The notes below the pieces were generated by a model, which was not told the DNA's origin, did not search any database, and worked only from the letters and a program-made list of their open reading frames with translations. A program made the position numbers and the translations under genes. A stretch of 64,000 nucleotides of DNA from positions 1 through 64,000 of the forward strand of contig JAHCJK010000008.1 in NCBI GenBank assembly GCA_026184295.1, in the 5' to 3' direction. The DNA comes from Planctomycetota bacterium (GTDB taxonomy: Bacteria; Planctomycetota; SZUA-567; H5-PLA8). Position 1 is the first letter of the stretch; each line of letters begins with the position of its first letter. This document shows positions 15,843 through 24,647 of the stretch, one piece after another.

Positions 15843-16898
15843 ATGCCCAAGCGCTCCGCCCGCGAACCCTTCCACTTTTCCCCCACCGAATACCACCGCC
15901 ACGTCATGGACCGCCTCGAGCCCGCGCTCGCGTTCAAGGGCGGGCGGCTTTCGGCGTGGCAGCCCAAGGTCCGCGCGAAGGTCGCGGAACTGGTCGGCCT
16001 GCCGGAAGGCAAGCGCGTCCCGCTGAACGTCCGCGGCATCTGGAAGCGCGCGCACCCGCTGGGCAGCATCGAAAAAATCGTCTTCACGGCCGAGCCCTTC
16101 GCGGACGTTCCGGCCTACGTCTGCCTGCCGAAGAACGCGCGCCCGCCGTACACCTTCATGATCTGCCTGCAGGGCCACAGCACCGGCGCGCACGTCTCGA
16201 TCGCGGTGGATCGCGAGGACGACCGCAAGCCCTTCGCGGTCCAGGGCGACCGCGACTTCGGGCTCGGCTGCATGCGCCACGGCGTCGCGGCGCTGTGCAT
16301 CGAACAGCGTTCCTTCGGCTACCGCCGCGAACGCAAGCAGAAGGCCGTCTCGAACCACGGCTGTCACGACGCGGTGATGCACGCGCTGATGCTCGGCCGC
16401 ACGCTGCTGGGCGAACGCGTCTTCGACGTGGACCGCGGCATCGATTACCTCGCCGCGCGCGGCGACGCGGCCATGGACCGCGTGGGCGTGATGGGCAATT
16501 CGGGCGGCGGCACCATCAGCGTCTTCGCCTCCGCGCTGCTGCCGCGCATCGCGGTTTCGATGCCGAGCTGCTACTTCTGCACCTTCCGCGACTCAATCAT
16601 GTCGATCTACCACTGCGCGGACAACTACGTGCCCGGGCTGCTGCGCTACGCCGAGATGTCCGACGTGATGGGCGCCTTCGCGCCCAAGCCCACGGTGCTG
16701 GTCGCGGGCAGGACCGACCCGATCTTCCCCGTCGCCGCGGTGCGCAAGGCCTACCGCGACCTGAAGCGCATCTACCGCGCCGCCGGCGCCGCGGAGCGCT
16801 GCCACCTGGTCGTCGGCGGCGAAGGCCACCGTTTTTACGAAGCGCTCGCCTGGCCCGTCCTGATGAAGGAACTCCGCCGGCTCGGGCACCCGGGCTAG
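15843..16898 (+). CDS. Alpha/beta hydrolase (acetyl-xylan-esterase/dienelactone-hydrolase-like)
   Basis: A 351-residue cytoplasmic hydrolase. Strand YTFMICLQGHSTGAH holds the oxyanion region, VGVMGNSGGGT is the nucleophile elbow (GxSxG, Ser in GNSGG), the acid residue is the Asp in AGRTDPIFP, and the catalytic His is in VVGGEGHRFYE. An insert near residues 115-175 (RKPFAVQGDRDFGLG and following) matches family members that act on esterified sugars. The start at 15843 is chosen because GAGG lies 9 nt upstream; an in-frame ATG at 15813 lacks such a site. Given the polysaccharide genes elsewhere, an esterase removing acyl groups is plausible, but the substrate is not established. Confidence 0.85.
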   Translation: MPKRSAREPFHFSPTEYHRHVMDRLEPALAFKGGRLSAWQPKVRAKVAELVGLPEGKRVPLNVRGIWKRAHPLGSIEKIVFTAEPFADVPAYVCLPKNARPPYTFMICLQGHSTGAHVSIAVDREDDRKPFAVQGDRDFGLGCMRHGVAALCIEQRSFGYRRERKQKAVSNHGCHDAVMHALMLGRTLLGERVFDVDRGIDYLAARGDAAMDRVGVMGNSGGGTISVFASALLPRIAVSMPSCYFCTFRDSIMSIYHCADNYVPGLLRYAEMSDVMGAFAPKPTVLVAGRTDPIFPVAAVRKAYRDLKRIYRAAGAAERCHLVVGGEGHRFYEALAWPVLMKELRRLGHPG

Positions 16899-16902
16899 CG
16901 TG

Positions 16903-16929
16903 TTGACGCCCGCGCGGGCGGAGTACACT
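16903..16929 (+). promoter_or_regulatory. Promoter with -10 adjacent to start codon (leaderless type)
   Basis: TTGACG (16903-16908), a 15-nt spacer containing the palindrome GCCCGCGCGGGC (16908-16919), then TACACT (16924-16929). Only 6 nt separate TACACT from the ATG at 16936, and there is no Shine-Dalgarno, so the transcript would start at or next to the start codon. Confidence 0.6.
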
Positions 16930-16935
16930 GGTCCC

Positions 16936-18369
16936 ATGCGCGCCACCGTCCTGCTCCTGCTGCTGATGCTCCTGGTCGGCGCCGCCGTCGGCCCGGGCGT
17001 CTTCGCGCCCGAAGAGCGCGCCGACGACGAACTCGTCCTCGTCTCGCCCCATTGGGACGGCATCCGCATCGAATTCGGCCGCGCCTTCGCGGAGGAATGG
17101 AAGGCGAAGACCGGGCGCACGGTCAAGGTCGTCTGGCTGGACCTCGGCGGCGGCGGCATGATCAGCAAGTACGTCTACGAACAGGCTTCGAAGGCCCGCT
17201 GGGACCGGGGCGAAGGCATCGGCGTCGATATTTTTTTCGGCGGCGGCACCTTCGAATACGAACAGATGTGCGACGAGAAGAGCCTCGCCAGACGGAACAT
17301 CGCGCTTCCCGGCGGGATGCTGGCAGCGCACGCGCTGCCGGCCGAGTTCGACGCCGAGATTCCTCCGAAGGTGAACGGCCAGACGCTCCGCGACGACCAG
17401 GGGCGCTGGTACGCGGCCTGCATGTCGGGCTTCGGCTTCGTCTACAATAAGGAAGTGGTCGCGCGCGCGGGGCTTCCCGAGCCCGCGACCTGGAGGGATC
17501 TGGGCCGCCCGGAACTGCGCGGCTGGATCTCCTGCGGCGATCCGGCGCAGTCGGGCTCGCTGCAGATGGCCTTCGAGATCATGCTCCAGGCCTACACGTG
17601 GGACGAAGGCTGGGGCGTGCTCACGCGCATGGTCGCCAACGCGCCGGCCTTCAACGAAGGCGGCGCGTCGATCCCGCGCGACGTCTCGCTCGGCCAGGCC
17701 GCCGCGGGGCCCTGCATCGATTTCTACGCCGCCGCGCCGATGCGCCGCCAGGGCGCGACGCATCTCGAATTCGTCTTCCCCAAGGGCCTCTCGGTCGTGA
17801 CGCCCGATCCCATCGCGATCTTCAGGAATGCCCCGCACCCCCGGGTCGCCGGCGCGTTCGTGGATTTCGTGCTGAGCCGCAAGGGCCAGATGCTCTGGTA
17901 CGTGAAGCGCGGGCTGCCCGGCGGCCCCGCGTCCTTCGACCTCGAGCGCCTGCCGGTCTGGAAGAGCCTGTACGAGCAGACGCCGCCGCTGGAGACCTAC
18001 GCGCTCACCCGCCCCTTCGAGGAAGGCGAAGCCTTCGCGTACGACGGCAGGAAAGGCGGCAAGCGCTGGAGCATCATGAAGGACTTCCTGCGCGCGACGC
18101 TGGTGGACGTGCACGAGGACCTGAAGCAGGCGTGGATGGCCGTCATCGCGCACGGCCGCGCCGACGACCTGGGCCAGGCGCTCGGCCGGCCCGCCGTGGA
18201 CGAAGAGACCCTGCTCAAGATCGGATCGCGCGGATACCCGCAGGCGCAGTTGAACCGCCTCCGCAACCGGTGGACCGGCTGGGCGCGCGCGCGCTTTCAG
18301 GCCATCAAGCGCGCCGCCGAGACCAACGGCCCCGTGCCCGAATACAAGCCGGGTCCGTCCGAGCCCTGA
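16936..18369 (+). CDS. ABC transporter substrate-binding protein (Fe3+/phosphonate-type)
   Basis: A 477-residue exported protein of the extracellular solute-binding family used by iron and 2-aminoethylphosphonate importers. A hydrophobic N-terminal signal (residues 1-25) is followed by LVLVSPHWDGIRIEFGRAFAEEW, the first strand and helix of the fold. The family hallmarks DIFFGGGTFEY, GFGFVYNKEVVARAGLP, WRDLGRPELRGWI and TPDPIAIFRNAPHP are present. It lacks a lipobox, so it may be periplasmic or signal-anchored. A C-terminal extension (~380-477) is Arg/Ala-rich. No permease gene is adjacent; an ABC ATPase gene lies 1.7 kb downstream beyond two minus-strand genes. It appears to be leaderless (see promoter). 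Confidence 0.85.
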   Translation: MRATVLLLLLMLLVGAAVGPGVFAPEERADDELVLVSPHWDGIRIEFGRAFAEEWKAKTGRTVKVVWLDLGGGGMISKYVYEQASKARWDRGEGIGVDIFFGGGTFEYEQMCDEKSLARRNIALPGGMLAAHALPAEFDAEIPPKVNGQTLRDDQGRWYAACMSGFGFVYNKEVVARAGLPEPATWRDLGRPELRGWISCGDPAQSGSLQMAFEIMLQAYTWDEGWGVLTRMVANAPAFNEGGASIPRDVSLGQAAAGPCIDFYAAAPMRRQGATHLEFVFPKGLSVVTPDPIAIFRNAPHPRVAGAFVDFVLSRKGQMLWYVKRGLPGGPASFDLERLPVWKSLYEQTPPLETYALTRPFEEGEAFAYDGRKGGKRWSIMKDFLRATLVDVHEDLKQAWMAVIAHGRADDLGQALGRPAVDEETLLKIGSRGYPQAQLNRLRNRWTGWARARFQAIKRAAETNGPVPEYKPGPSEP

Positions 18370-18371
18370 GG

Positions 18372-19259
18372 CTAGGCGGCGGATTCGGGCGCGGCCACGG
18401 ACATGCGCACGGCCGAACGCAGATGCAGGTCGCGCTGCGGGAAGGGAATCTCGATGCCCGCGGCGCGGAAACCGCGGTCGATCGCAAAATTCATGTCGCT
18501 GACGGTCCGGTACATCTGATACGGCTCCGGCAGCCAGATCAGAAGCTGCAGGTCGAGCGACGAGTCGCCGAAGCCGATAAAGCGCACTTCCGGGGCGGGC
18601 TCGGACAGGACGCGCGGGTGCGACTTCGCGGCGTCCAGCAGCGCTTCGCGGACCTTGTCCATGTCCGAACCGTAGGCGACGCCGACGGGCACGCGAACCA
18701 TGATCTTGGGATCGCGGTACGAATAGTTGATCACATTCTCGCTGATGAACGACGAATTGGGCACGATGATCGACCGGTTGTCCAGGGTGGTGATCACCGT
18801 CGCGCGCATGCGAATCTCGGTCACGTCGCCGATGATGTCGCCCAGTTCCACCCGGTCGCCTTCCTTGATCGGCCGTTCGAAGAGCATGATCAGGCCCGCG
18901 ACGAAGTTGCTGGTCAGGTTCTGCAGGCCGAAGCCGATGCCGACGGAGAGAAAGCCCGCGATCACCGCGAACGAACTCAGGTTGATGCCCACGAACTGGA
19001 GCCCGACGAAGAGCCCCGCCGTCATGATCACGTACCGCAGGAGCCGCGCGATGGACTGGTCGAGCCCGTATTTGAGCTGGTAGCGCGTGAAGACGCGCTG
19101 CACCAGCACGCGCTCCACCACGCGCGCCACGAGCGTGAAGACCAGCAGGATGACGAGAAAGAGCAGCAGGGTGAGCGGCGTCACCACCGTGCCGCCCAGC
19201 GTGAAGAGCGGGTAATGCAGCACCAGCTCGGCGTACTGCAGAAACTGTTCTTGGGTCAT
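18372..19259 (-). CDS. MscS-family mechanosensitive ion channel
   Basis: A 295-residue channel with three N-terminal transmembrane helices (about 15-43, 70-90 and 95-115). The pore-lining TM3 region is followed by the MscS signature AGFLSVGIGFGLQNLTSNFVAG. The beta domain (EGDRVELGDIIGDVTEIRMR) and the C-terminal alpha-beta domain follow. The channel releases solutes under hypo-osmotic shock. The start at 19259 is fixed by AAGGAG at good spacing; an upstream ATG at 19277 lies before that site. Its stop is 2 nt from the end of the convergent solute-binding protein gene. Confidence 0.94.
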   Translation of the reverse strand: MTQEQFLQYAELVLHYPLFTLGGTVVTPLTLLLFLVILLVFTLVARVVERVLVQRVFTRYQLKYGLDQSIARLLRYVIMTAGLFVGLQFVGINLSSFAVIAGFLSVGIGFGLQNLTSNFVAGLIMLFERPIKEGDRVELGDIIGDVTEIRMRATVITTLDNRSIIVPNSSFISENVINYSYRDPKIMVRVPVGVAYGSDMDKVREALLDAAKSHPRVLSEPAPEVRFIGFGDSSLDLQLLIWLPEPYQMYRTVSDMNFAIDRGFRAAGIEIPFPQRDLHLRSAVRMSVAAPESAA

Positions 19260-19392
19260 ACGGGGCTCCTTTCGCAAAGCGTGCCAGTCGCCGGGCGCGC
19301 CGGCTCGATTCGGGCATGTTCAGTGTAACGGAAACGGGCGGAGGCCGGGCGACATTCGACGCGGCGGGCGGCTTCGCGGGCCGCGGGGCGGT

Positions 19393-19803
19393 TTACTCCT
19401 GCGCGCGCGCGGCCTGGTCCTGCCCTTCGATCTTCATCTCGTCCAGCCAGGCGAGCGCCTGAGGCACCGTCTGGAAGACCTGCACCTCGATCTGCGGGTG
19501 GTTCAGAACCGTCTGGTACATGCGCGCGAATCCCAGGTGCACGTGCTCCGGCGCGACGAGCGCGGAACGGAACGCGTTCGAAAAGGCGCGCGCCTGCCGC
19601 CGCTGCGCGAGCGCGAAGATGCCGCCGAACCGAAGGTTGAAATGCGTGACCCGGCTCAGGTTCACGATCCGGTGCGGCGTGGGATGCAGTTGGTCCTCGA
19701 CTTGGCGCGTCAGCAGGGCCACGTCGTCCAGCAAAGTGTTGTCGATCTCGCCCGAGAATTCGATCCACAGCAGCCGGCCGTCGAAGTGTGCGCTTACCGG
19801 CAT
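19393..19803 (-). CDS. SpoIIAA/STAS-like protein
   Basis: A 136-residue soluble protein. The pattern of a first strand pair (DGRLLWIEFSGEI), a helix (LLDDVALLTRQVEDQ), a strand with RIVNLSRVTHFNL and a C-terminal PQALAWLDEM helix fits the SpoIIAA-like (STAS-fold) families, in which the final 'AlaWL' motif is common. These proteins bind partners or nucleotides rather than catalyse reactions. GAGGAA precedes the ATG at good spacing, and a TATAGG -10-like box lies upstream. It is followed by the MscS gene on the same strand (133-nt gap). The stretch 19804-20083 upstream contains no further gene. Confidence 0.68.
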   Translation of the reverse strand: MPVSAHFDGRLLWIEFSGEIDNTLLDDVALLTRQVEDQLHPTPHRIVNLSRVTHFNLRFGGIFALAQRRQARAFSNAFRSALVAPEHVHLGFARMYQTVLNHPQIEVQVFQTVPQALAWLDEMKIEGQDQAARAQE

Positions 19804-20083
19804 GCGAGGCTTCCTCGACGGCCTTCCTATACGCTTCGAGACTACCCTCGGATGGGGCCCGGCACAACGGTCAGCCTTGCACGCCCCGTGAGCGCCGGAT
19901 TAGGTCGGTTGGGAGGGCGAGCGGGGGCCGGCGGGGCCGGACGCGCCGCTCGAGGCAGCTTCGAGCGGCAGGACTTGAGCGCTGGCCGGCATGCCGGGCG
20001 CGCGGGGCAGGTCGATCGTTTGCAACGCGCGCCCGTTCCAATCGGCTCTTTATTGCCTCCCGGCGCGCGCTACAGTCGTACGC

Positions 20084-21157
20084 ATGAGCCTCGACCTTCA
20101 GAACCTGCGCGTCAGCTACGGCGCGGTGCGCGCGCTCGACGGCGTCACGGTCAAGATCGAGCCCGGCGAGATGTTCTTCCTGCTCGGGCCGTCGGGCTGC
20201 GGCAAATCGACGCTGCTGCGCTCGGTCGCGGGCTTTATCGAGGAATTCGATGGCGACATCCGCATCGGCAGCGAATCGCTGAAGGGCGTGCCCCCGCACC
20301 GCCGCGACTTCGGCATGGTCTTCCAGAACTACGCGCTCTTCCCGCACCTGACCGTCTTCGGCAACGTCGCCTTCGGGCTCGAAGCGCGCGGCGTCGCCTC
20401 GGCCGAGATCAAGACGCGCGTCACCGAAGCGCTCAAGCTCGTCGGCCTCTCCGGCTACGAGGAACGCCGTCCGGGCGAACTCTCCGGCGGGCAGCAGCAG
20501 CGCGTGGCGCTGGCCCGCGCGCTGGTGATCCGCCCGCGCGTGCTCCTGCTCGACGAACCGCTCTCGAACCTGGACGCGAAACTGCGCTGGGAGATGCGCA
20601 GCGAGATCAAACGCATCCACGCGCAGACCCGGATCACGACGCTGTACGTCACCCACGACCAGAAGGAAGCCCTCTCGCTCGCCGACCGCATGGCGATCCT
20701 GAAGGACGGCAAGATCGAAGCGCTTGGGCGCCCGCGCGACCTGTACTGGAATCCGCCCTCGCGCTTCGCCGCGGGCTTTCTGGGCGACCTGAACGAACTC
20801 CAGGGCACGCTCGGCGCGGACGCGATGGTGAAGACCGCGCTGGGCGAGATCGCCATCCCCTCCGGCCGTCCCGAAGGCGTGAGCGCCTCGGGGACCGTGA
20901 CCGTCTTCTGCCGGCCCGAAAGCGTCGCGCTGGCCGCGGCCGAAGGCGGCGCGCTGCCCGCGGGCCACGCCGAACTGACCGCCGGCGCGACCGTGGCCGG
21001 CAGCGCCTTTCTGGGCGAGTACACGCTCTACGAGATCGATCTGCCCGGCGGCGCGCGCTGGCGCAGCTACCGCCACGAAGGCGCCGGCGCGGGGCTTTCG
21101 GACGGCGCGAAGGTCCGCGTGGGCGTCGCCGACGGGAGCTGGCGCGTGGTGCCGTAG
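20084..21157 (+). CDS. ABC transporter ATP-binding protein (PotA/FbpC-type)
   Basis: A 357-residue importer ATPase. Walker A is LLGPSGCGKSTLL, the Q-loop region MVFQNYALFPHLTV, signature LSGGQQQRVALARAL, Walker B RVLLLDEPLSN and the H-loop YVTHDQKEAL. The C-terminal ~110 residues (VTVFCRPESVAL and following) form a TOBE-like regulatory domain, typical of spermidine/putrescine, Fe3+ and 2-aminoethylphosphonate importers. This matches the substrate-binding protein at 16936, but no permease is found between or beside them. There is no Shine-Dalgarno; TACAGT (20071-20076) lies 7 nt before the ATG, so the mRNA is probably leaderless. The PHP gene begins 17 nt after its stop. Confidence 0.93.
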   Translation: MSLDLQNLRVSYGAVRALDGVTVKIEPGEMFFLLGPSGCGKSTLLRSVAGFIEEFDGDIRIGSESLKGVPPHRRDFGMVFQNYALFPHLTVFGNVAFGLEARGVASAEIKTRVTEALKLVGLSGYEERRPGELSGGQQQRVALARALVIRPRVLLLDEPLSNLDAKLRWEMRSEIKRIHAQTRITTLYVTHDQKEALSLADRMAILKDGKIEALGRPRDLYWNPPSRFAAGFLGDLNELQGTLGADAMVKTALGEIAIPSGRPEGVSASGTVTVFCRPESVALAAAEGGALPAGHAELTAGATVAGSAFLGEYTLYEIDLPGGARWRSYRHEGAGAGLSDGAKVRVGVADGSWRVVP

Positions 21158-21174
21158 CGGGCCGCGAGACTTTC

Positions 21175-21996
21175 ATGCAGCTTACCTGGGACCACCACAC
21201 CCACACGATCTATTGCCGGCACGCGCATCCCGAGATGACCGTGGAACGGAACCTCGCCGCCGCCGCCGCGAAGGGGCTCACGCGCCACGTCATCCTCGAA
21301 CACGTCCCCGAGATCGGCACGGCCGACCACGGCACCCCGGAACTCTGGTACAAAGCCAAGAACGAACGCTGGCAGCTCAACGTCATCGCCAACGACCTCG
21401 CCGCGATCGACCCGGCCGCGAAGTACCCGAACCTGAAGCTCCTGCGCGGCGTCGAAGTGGACGCCGATCCGTTCACGATGGACGGCTCCGCGATGCTCGA
21501 AGACTTCTCCGGCATCGACGTCGTCGTCGGCAGCACGCATCTTTTTCCCGGCGGCACGGCGTTCTGGTTCGAGAAGGTGGTGCTCCCGCCCGAACAGGCG
21601 CGCCGCGTGGCCGTGCAGTGGCGCGACTGGGCCGTGCGCTTCATCCGCGCGGGGCAGATCGACGTGCTCGCGCATCCCGGCGACCTGGCCGGCGCGCGGC
21701 AGCTCGTTCCGCCCTTTCACGTGCCGGAGACCCTCGCGCTCTTCACGCCGATCCTCGAAGCCCTGGCCGAATGCGGCGTGGCCTTCGAACTCAACGAACT
21801 GCTCGGGACCAAGCTCCCGCCGCCGTACAAGGCCAGCTACGTGGAATTGGTGAAACGCGCGAAACAGGTGGGCTGCACCTTCTCGGTCGCCTCCGACGCG
21901 CACAGCCCAGTCAACGTCGGGCGCTATGAATGGGTGCCGCTCCTTATAAAGGAGAGCGGGATCGGCCCCGCGGACCTGTGGGAACCCGAGTCGTGA
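21175..21996 (+). CDS. PHP-domain phosphoesterase
   Basis: A 273-residue metal-dependent hydrolase of the PHP superfamily. Metal ligands are visible in order: DHHTHT near the N-terminus, the His of LEHVPE, the Glu of GVEVDADP, the His of STHLFPGG, the His of LAHPGDL and DAHSPVN near the C-terminus. The family includes histidinol-phosphatase HisK and many phosphoesterases acting on small molecules or nucleic acids. The gene lies 17 nt after the ABC ATPase gene and is likely in one transcript with it, which may indicate a phosphorylated or phosphonate substrate for that importer (inference). Confidence 0.88.
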   Translation: MQLTWDHHTHTIYCRHAHPEMTVERNLAAAAAKGLTRHVILEHVPEIGTADHGTPELWYKAKNERWQLNVIANDLAAIDPAAKYPNLKLLRGVEVDADPFTMDGSAMLEDFSGIDVVVGSTHLFPGGTAFWFEKVVLPPEQARRVAVQWRDWAVRFIRAGQIDVLAHPGDLAGARQLVPPFHVPETLALFTPILEALAECGVAFELNELLGTKLPPPYKASYVELVKRAKQVGCTFSVASDAHSPVNVGRYEWVPLLIKESGIGPADLWEPES

Positions 21997-22000
21997 GATT

Positions 22001-22030
22001 TTGACGTTCCTCACAGTTTTCCCCTGTCTA
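22001..22030 (+). promoter_or_regulatory. Likely promoter of the heparinase-like gene series
   Basis: TTGACG (22001-22006) followed at 18 nt by TGTCTA (22025-22030), with the AT-rich repeats TATACG and GTATACC directly after. It begins 4 nt after the PHP stop codon and about 100 nt before the first heparinase-like gene. The -10 is weak. Confidence 0.4.
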
Positions 22031-22132
22031 TACGTTGTATACCTCAAGGGTGAGTGGTCGGCGAGTGCGCATGGTGCATCTTTTGACGCCCCGCGCCGTG
22101 TCTTCTTATGTACCGGAACATCCGAGACTGCC

Positions 22133-24628
22133 ATGACTTACGCAAGAGGTATCGTGCTCGCCATGCTGCTGTGCCTGGCGGGTGGAGCGCAGTCGGCCGA
22201 TACGCCTCTGCCCGGCGACCTGCTCAAACGCCTGGTCGAACAGACCGACGGCTTGGTCAAAGCCGGCGAGAAACCCAAGGTCTGGATCGAGATCTTCGGG
22301 AAAAAGACCGAGGTGCAGGTCAAGAGCGCGGACGCGAAGAGCCTGACCGTGCTCATCCAGGGGAACCCGCTGCCGCTCAGTTGGGAGAAGATCTCGCTGC
22401 CGGAGATCGCGGGGATCGCTTCGAGCACCGCGGGGGAGTCGGGCGCGCGGCTGCTGCTGGCGGGCGAGATCGCGCTCGCGGCCGGCAACCACGAACAGGC
22501 CAACAGCCTGCTGGGCAAGGCGCTCGCCGCCGACCCGAACCTGTCCGAACAGATCAAGGCCGCCGCCGCCAAGTTGCCTTCCGCGCTGGAAGCGCCGCCG
22601 CCGCCGAAGCCGCTTAAGATTCGGTTCGAGTCCGGCGGCGGGCAGGCGAACGCGGGCACGGGCAGCGGCACGGCGAGTCCCGCCGACCCGAACGCGGGCG
22701 CGACGGCGACGGTGATGCCCAAGCGCGACGGGCAGGGGCGCACGGAACGCCCGCGCGTGCTCTTCGATGCCGCGCGCCTGGCCGCGGTGCGCGCGCGGGC
22801 CGGCAACCCCGATGGGAAGCGCTTTCTCGGCTACCTGGCCGGCAACGGCAATCAGCTCAGCACCGAAGAGTTCGCGCTGGCCTACGTGATGACCGGAGAC
22901 GCGAAGCACGCGGCCGAAGCGATCGACCGCGTCGAGAAGAACATCATCCCACGCGGCGTGATCACCAACCTGAACAGCAGCTTTCCCGCGATGGCCTGCG
23001 TCGCGACCGTCTACGACTGGTGCCACGACAAGCTCACCGACGACCAGAAGAAGAAGTGGCGCGAATGGATCGCCAAGGAATACGAGGCGATGAAGCCGCA
23101 GTACGTCGAAGGCTACCACAACTACGGCGTCAAGGCCGCGCACGCCTTCGCGCTCTGCGGCTACGCCCTGCGCGGCGACGACGCGCTGGCCGACGACCTG
23201 CTCAAGGAAGCCTACGAGCACCGCTGGCAGCAGCTTATTCTGCCGGCCTGCAAGGCGGGCAACGCCGGCGGGGCCTGGTCCGAAGGCGAAGGCTACGGCA
23301 CGACCACCGCCGCGGTGGTGATGGAACTGGCCGAGGCCGCGCGCTGCGCCGACGGCAAGGACCTGGCCTCCGCCGCGCCCGAATTCTTCGTGGGGCGCCT
23401 GGCCTACATGATGTTCCTCGACATGCCCACGCTGACCCCCGACGGCGGGCACCGCCTGTGGATCAACGGCGACATGCACCGCCGCCGCAACTGGGACGAC
23501 GCGCTCCAGCAGCGCCTGGAACTCCAGGAGATGCTGAAGGGCACCGACCTGGCCGCCTACGCGCAGGAATACGCCGAAGCCAAGGGCTGCAACAAGTGCC
23601 AGTACAACTCCATGAACTGGATCGACGTGATGTGGCGCGACCGCGCGCAGCCGCGCAAGCCGCTCGACACCTTCAAGCTCTCGCACCTGGCCGTGGGCCG
23701 CGGGACGGTGCTGATGCGCAGCGACTGGACCGAGAACGCGACCCACGTCGGCTACGTCGCCGGCCCGCTGCTCTCTTCGCACACGCACTCCGACGCGGGG
23801 CACTTCACCATCTGGAAGCACGGCGAACTGGCCACCAACGCGGGCGACTACCGCGGCACCGGCAAGGGCTGGGCGCTCGACGCCTACATCCGCACGGTCG
23901 CGCACAACTCGCTGCTGATCTACGACCCGGCCGAAAAGATGCGCGCGCGCCACGAGAACGTGCTCAACGACGGCGGGCAGCTCGGCTACGACGGCACCGA
24001 AGGGCGCATGTCCGGCGCGAAGATCGTCGCCTACGACGCACGGCGCTCCTACACTTACATTTGTTCCGATCTGACCGACGCGTACGCCAAGACCAAGGTC
24101 ACCGCCGTGCGGCGGCAGCTCGTCTACCTGCGCCCCGACACGGTGGTGATCGTGGACCGCGTCGCCTCCACGAACCCGGCCTTCCCGAAGATCTGGCAGT
24201 GCTACCTCGCGGGCAACGCCAAGGCCGAAGAGAAGGTCTTCCGCACCGACAACGGCAAGGCCCGGCTGCGCGCGGACGTGCTCCTGCCCGCCGACGCGCA
24301 GGTGAAGCTGCTGGGCGGCCAGGACAAGGCCGTGGACGTCTTCGGCACCAAGGTCCCGCAGCCTCCGGGCGGAAACGGCAGCGACGACGGCCCCGCCTGG
24401 CGCGCCGAAGTGCGCCCGGGCGCGGCGCGCGCCGACGACCTCTTCGTGGTCGTGCTGCGCGCGTACGAGACGGCCGAACCGCCCGCGGCGACGGTGAAGG
24501 CCGACGGCAACACGCTCAAGTTCACCATCCCCGGGGCCGGCGAACTGGTGATGAACGCCGACGGCACGCCGGGCGGTTCGTACAACGGCAAGGCCTTCGC
24601 CACCGGCGTCGTGCCGCAGGAAGAATAG
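22133..24628 (+). CDS. Secreted heparinase II/III-like polysaccharide lyase with N-terminal module A
   Basis: An 831-residue exported protein with a signal peptide to about residue 23 (AQSADT). Residues ~28-150 form a module also present in the next two proteins (KAGEKPKVWIEIFGKK, then SWEKISLPEI, then a helical LLLAGEIALAAGNHEQA). A Pro/Gly/Thr linker leads to an alpha/alpha-toroid domain with YHNYGVKAAHAF and WSEGEGYG, then a beta-sandwich with SSHTHSDAGHFTIWKHGEL. The His/Tyr residues in those segments correspond by position to the catalytic and zinc residues of heparinase II and alginate lyases. The enzyme should cleave a uronic-acid polysaccharide by beta-elimination; substrate not determinable. 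The start at 22133 puts the signal peptide at the N-terminus. Confidence 0.88.
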   Translation: MTYARGIVLAMLLCLAGGAQSADTPLPGDLLKRLVEQTDGLVKAGEKPKVWIEIFGKKTEVQVKSADAKSLTVLIQGNPLPLSWEKISLPEIAGIASSTAGESGARLLLAGEIALAAGNHEQANSLLGKALAADPNLSEQIKAAAAKLPSALEAPPPPKPLKIRFESGGGQANAGTGSGTASPADPNAGATATVMPKRDGQGRTERPRVLFDAARLAAVRARAGNPDGKRFLGYLAGNGNQLSTEEFALAYVMTGDAKHAAEAIDRVEKNIIPRGVITNLNSSFPAMACVATVYDWCHDKLTDDQKKKWREWIAKEYEAMKPQYVEGYHNYGVKAAHAFALCGYALRGDDALADDLLKEAYEHRWQQLILPACKAGNAGGAWSEGEGYGTTTAAVVMELAEAARCADGKDLASAAPEFFVGRLAYMMFLDMPTLTPDGGHRLWINGDMHRRRNWDDALQQRLELQEMLKGTDLAAYAQEYAEAKGCNKCQYNSMNWIDVMWRDRAQPRKPLDTFKLSHLAVGRGTVLMRSDWTENATHVGYVAGPLLSSHTHSDAGHFTIWKHGELATNAGDYRGTGKGWALDAYIRTVAHNSLLIYDPAEKMRARHENVLNDGGQLGYDGTEGRMSGAKIVAYDARRSYTYICSDLTDAYAKTKVTAVRRQLVYLRPDTVVIVDRVASTNPAFPKIWQCYLAGNAKAEEKVFRTDNGKARLRADVLLPADAQVKLLGGQDKAVDVFGTKVPQPPGGNGSDDGPAWRAEVRPGAARADDLFVVVLRAYETAEPPAATVKADGNTLKFTIPGAGELVMNADGTPGGSYNGKAFATGVVPQEE

Positions 24629-24647
24629 TTCCGTGAGGTCCACGGCC

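Noticed and set aside
22001-22132. Earlier in-frame start for the first heparinase-like gene
   Set aside because: The signal peptide begins at 22133, and the upstream stretch contains the likely promoter.
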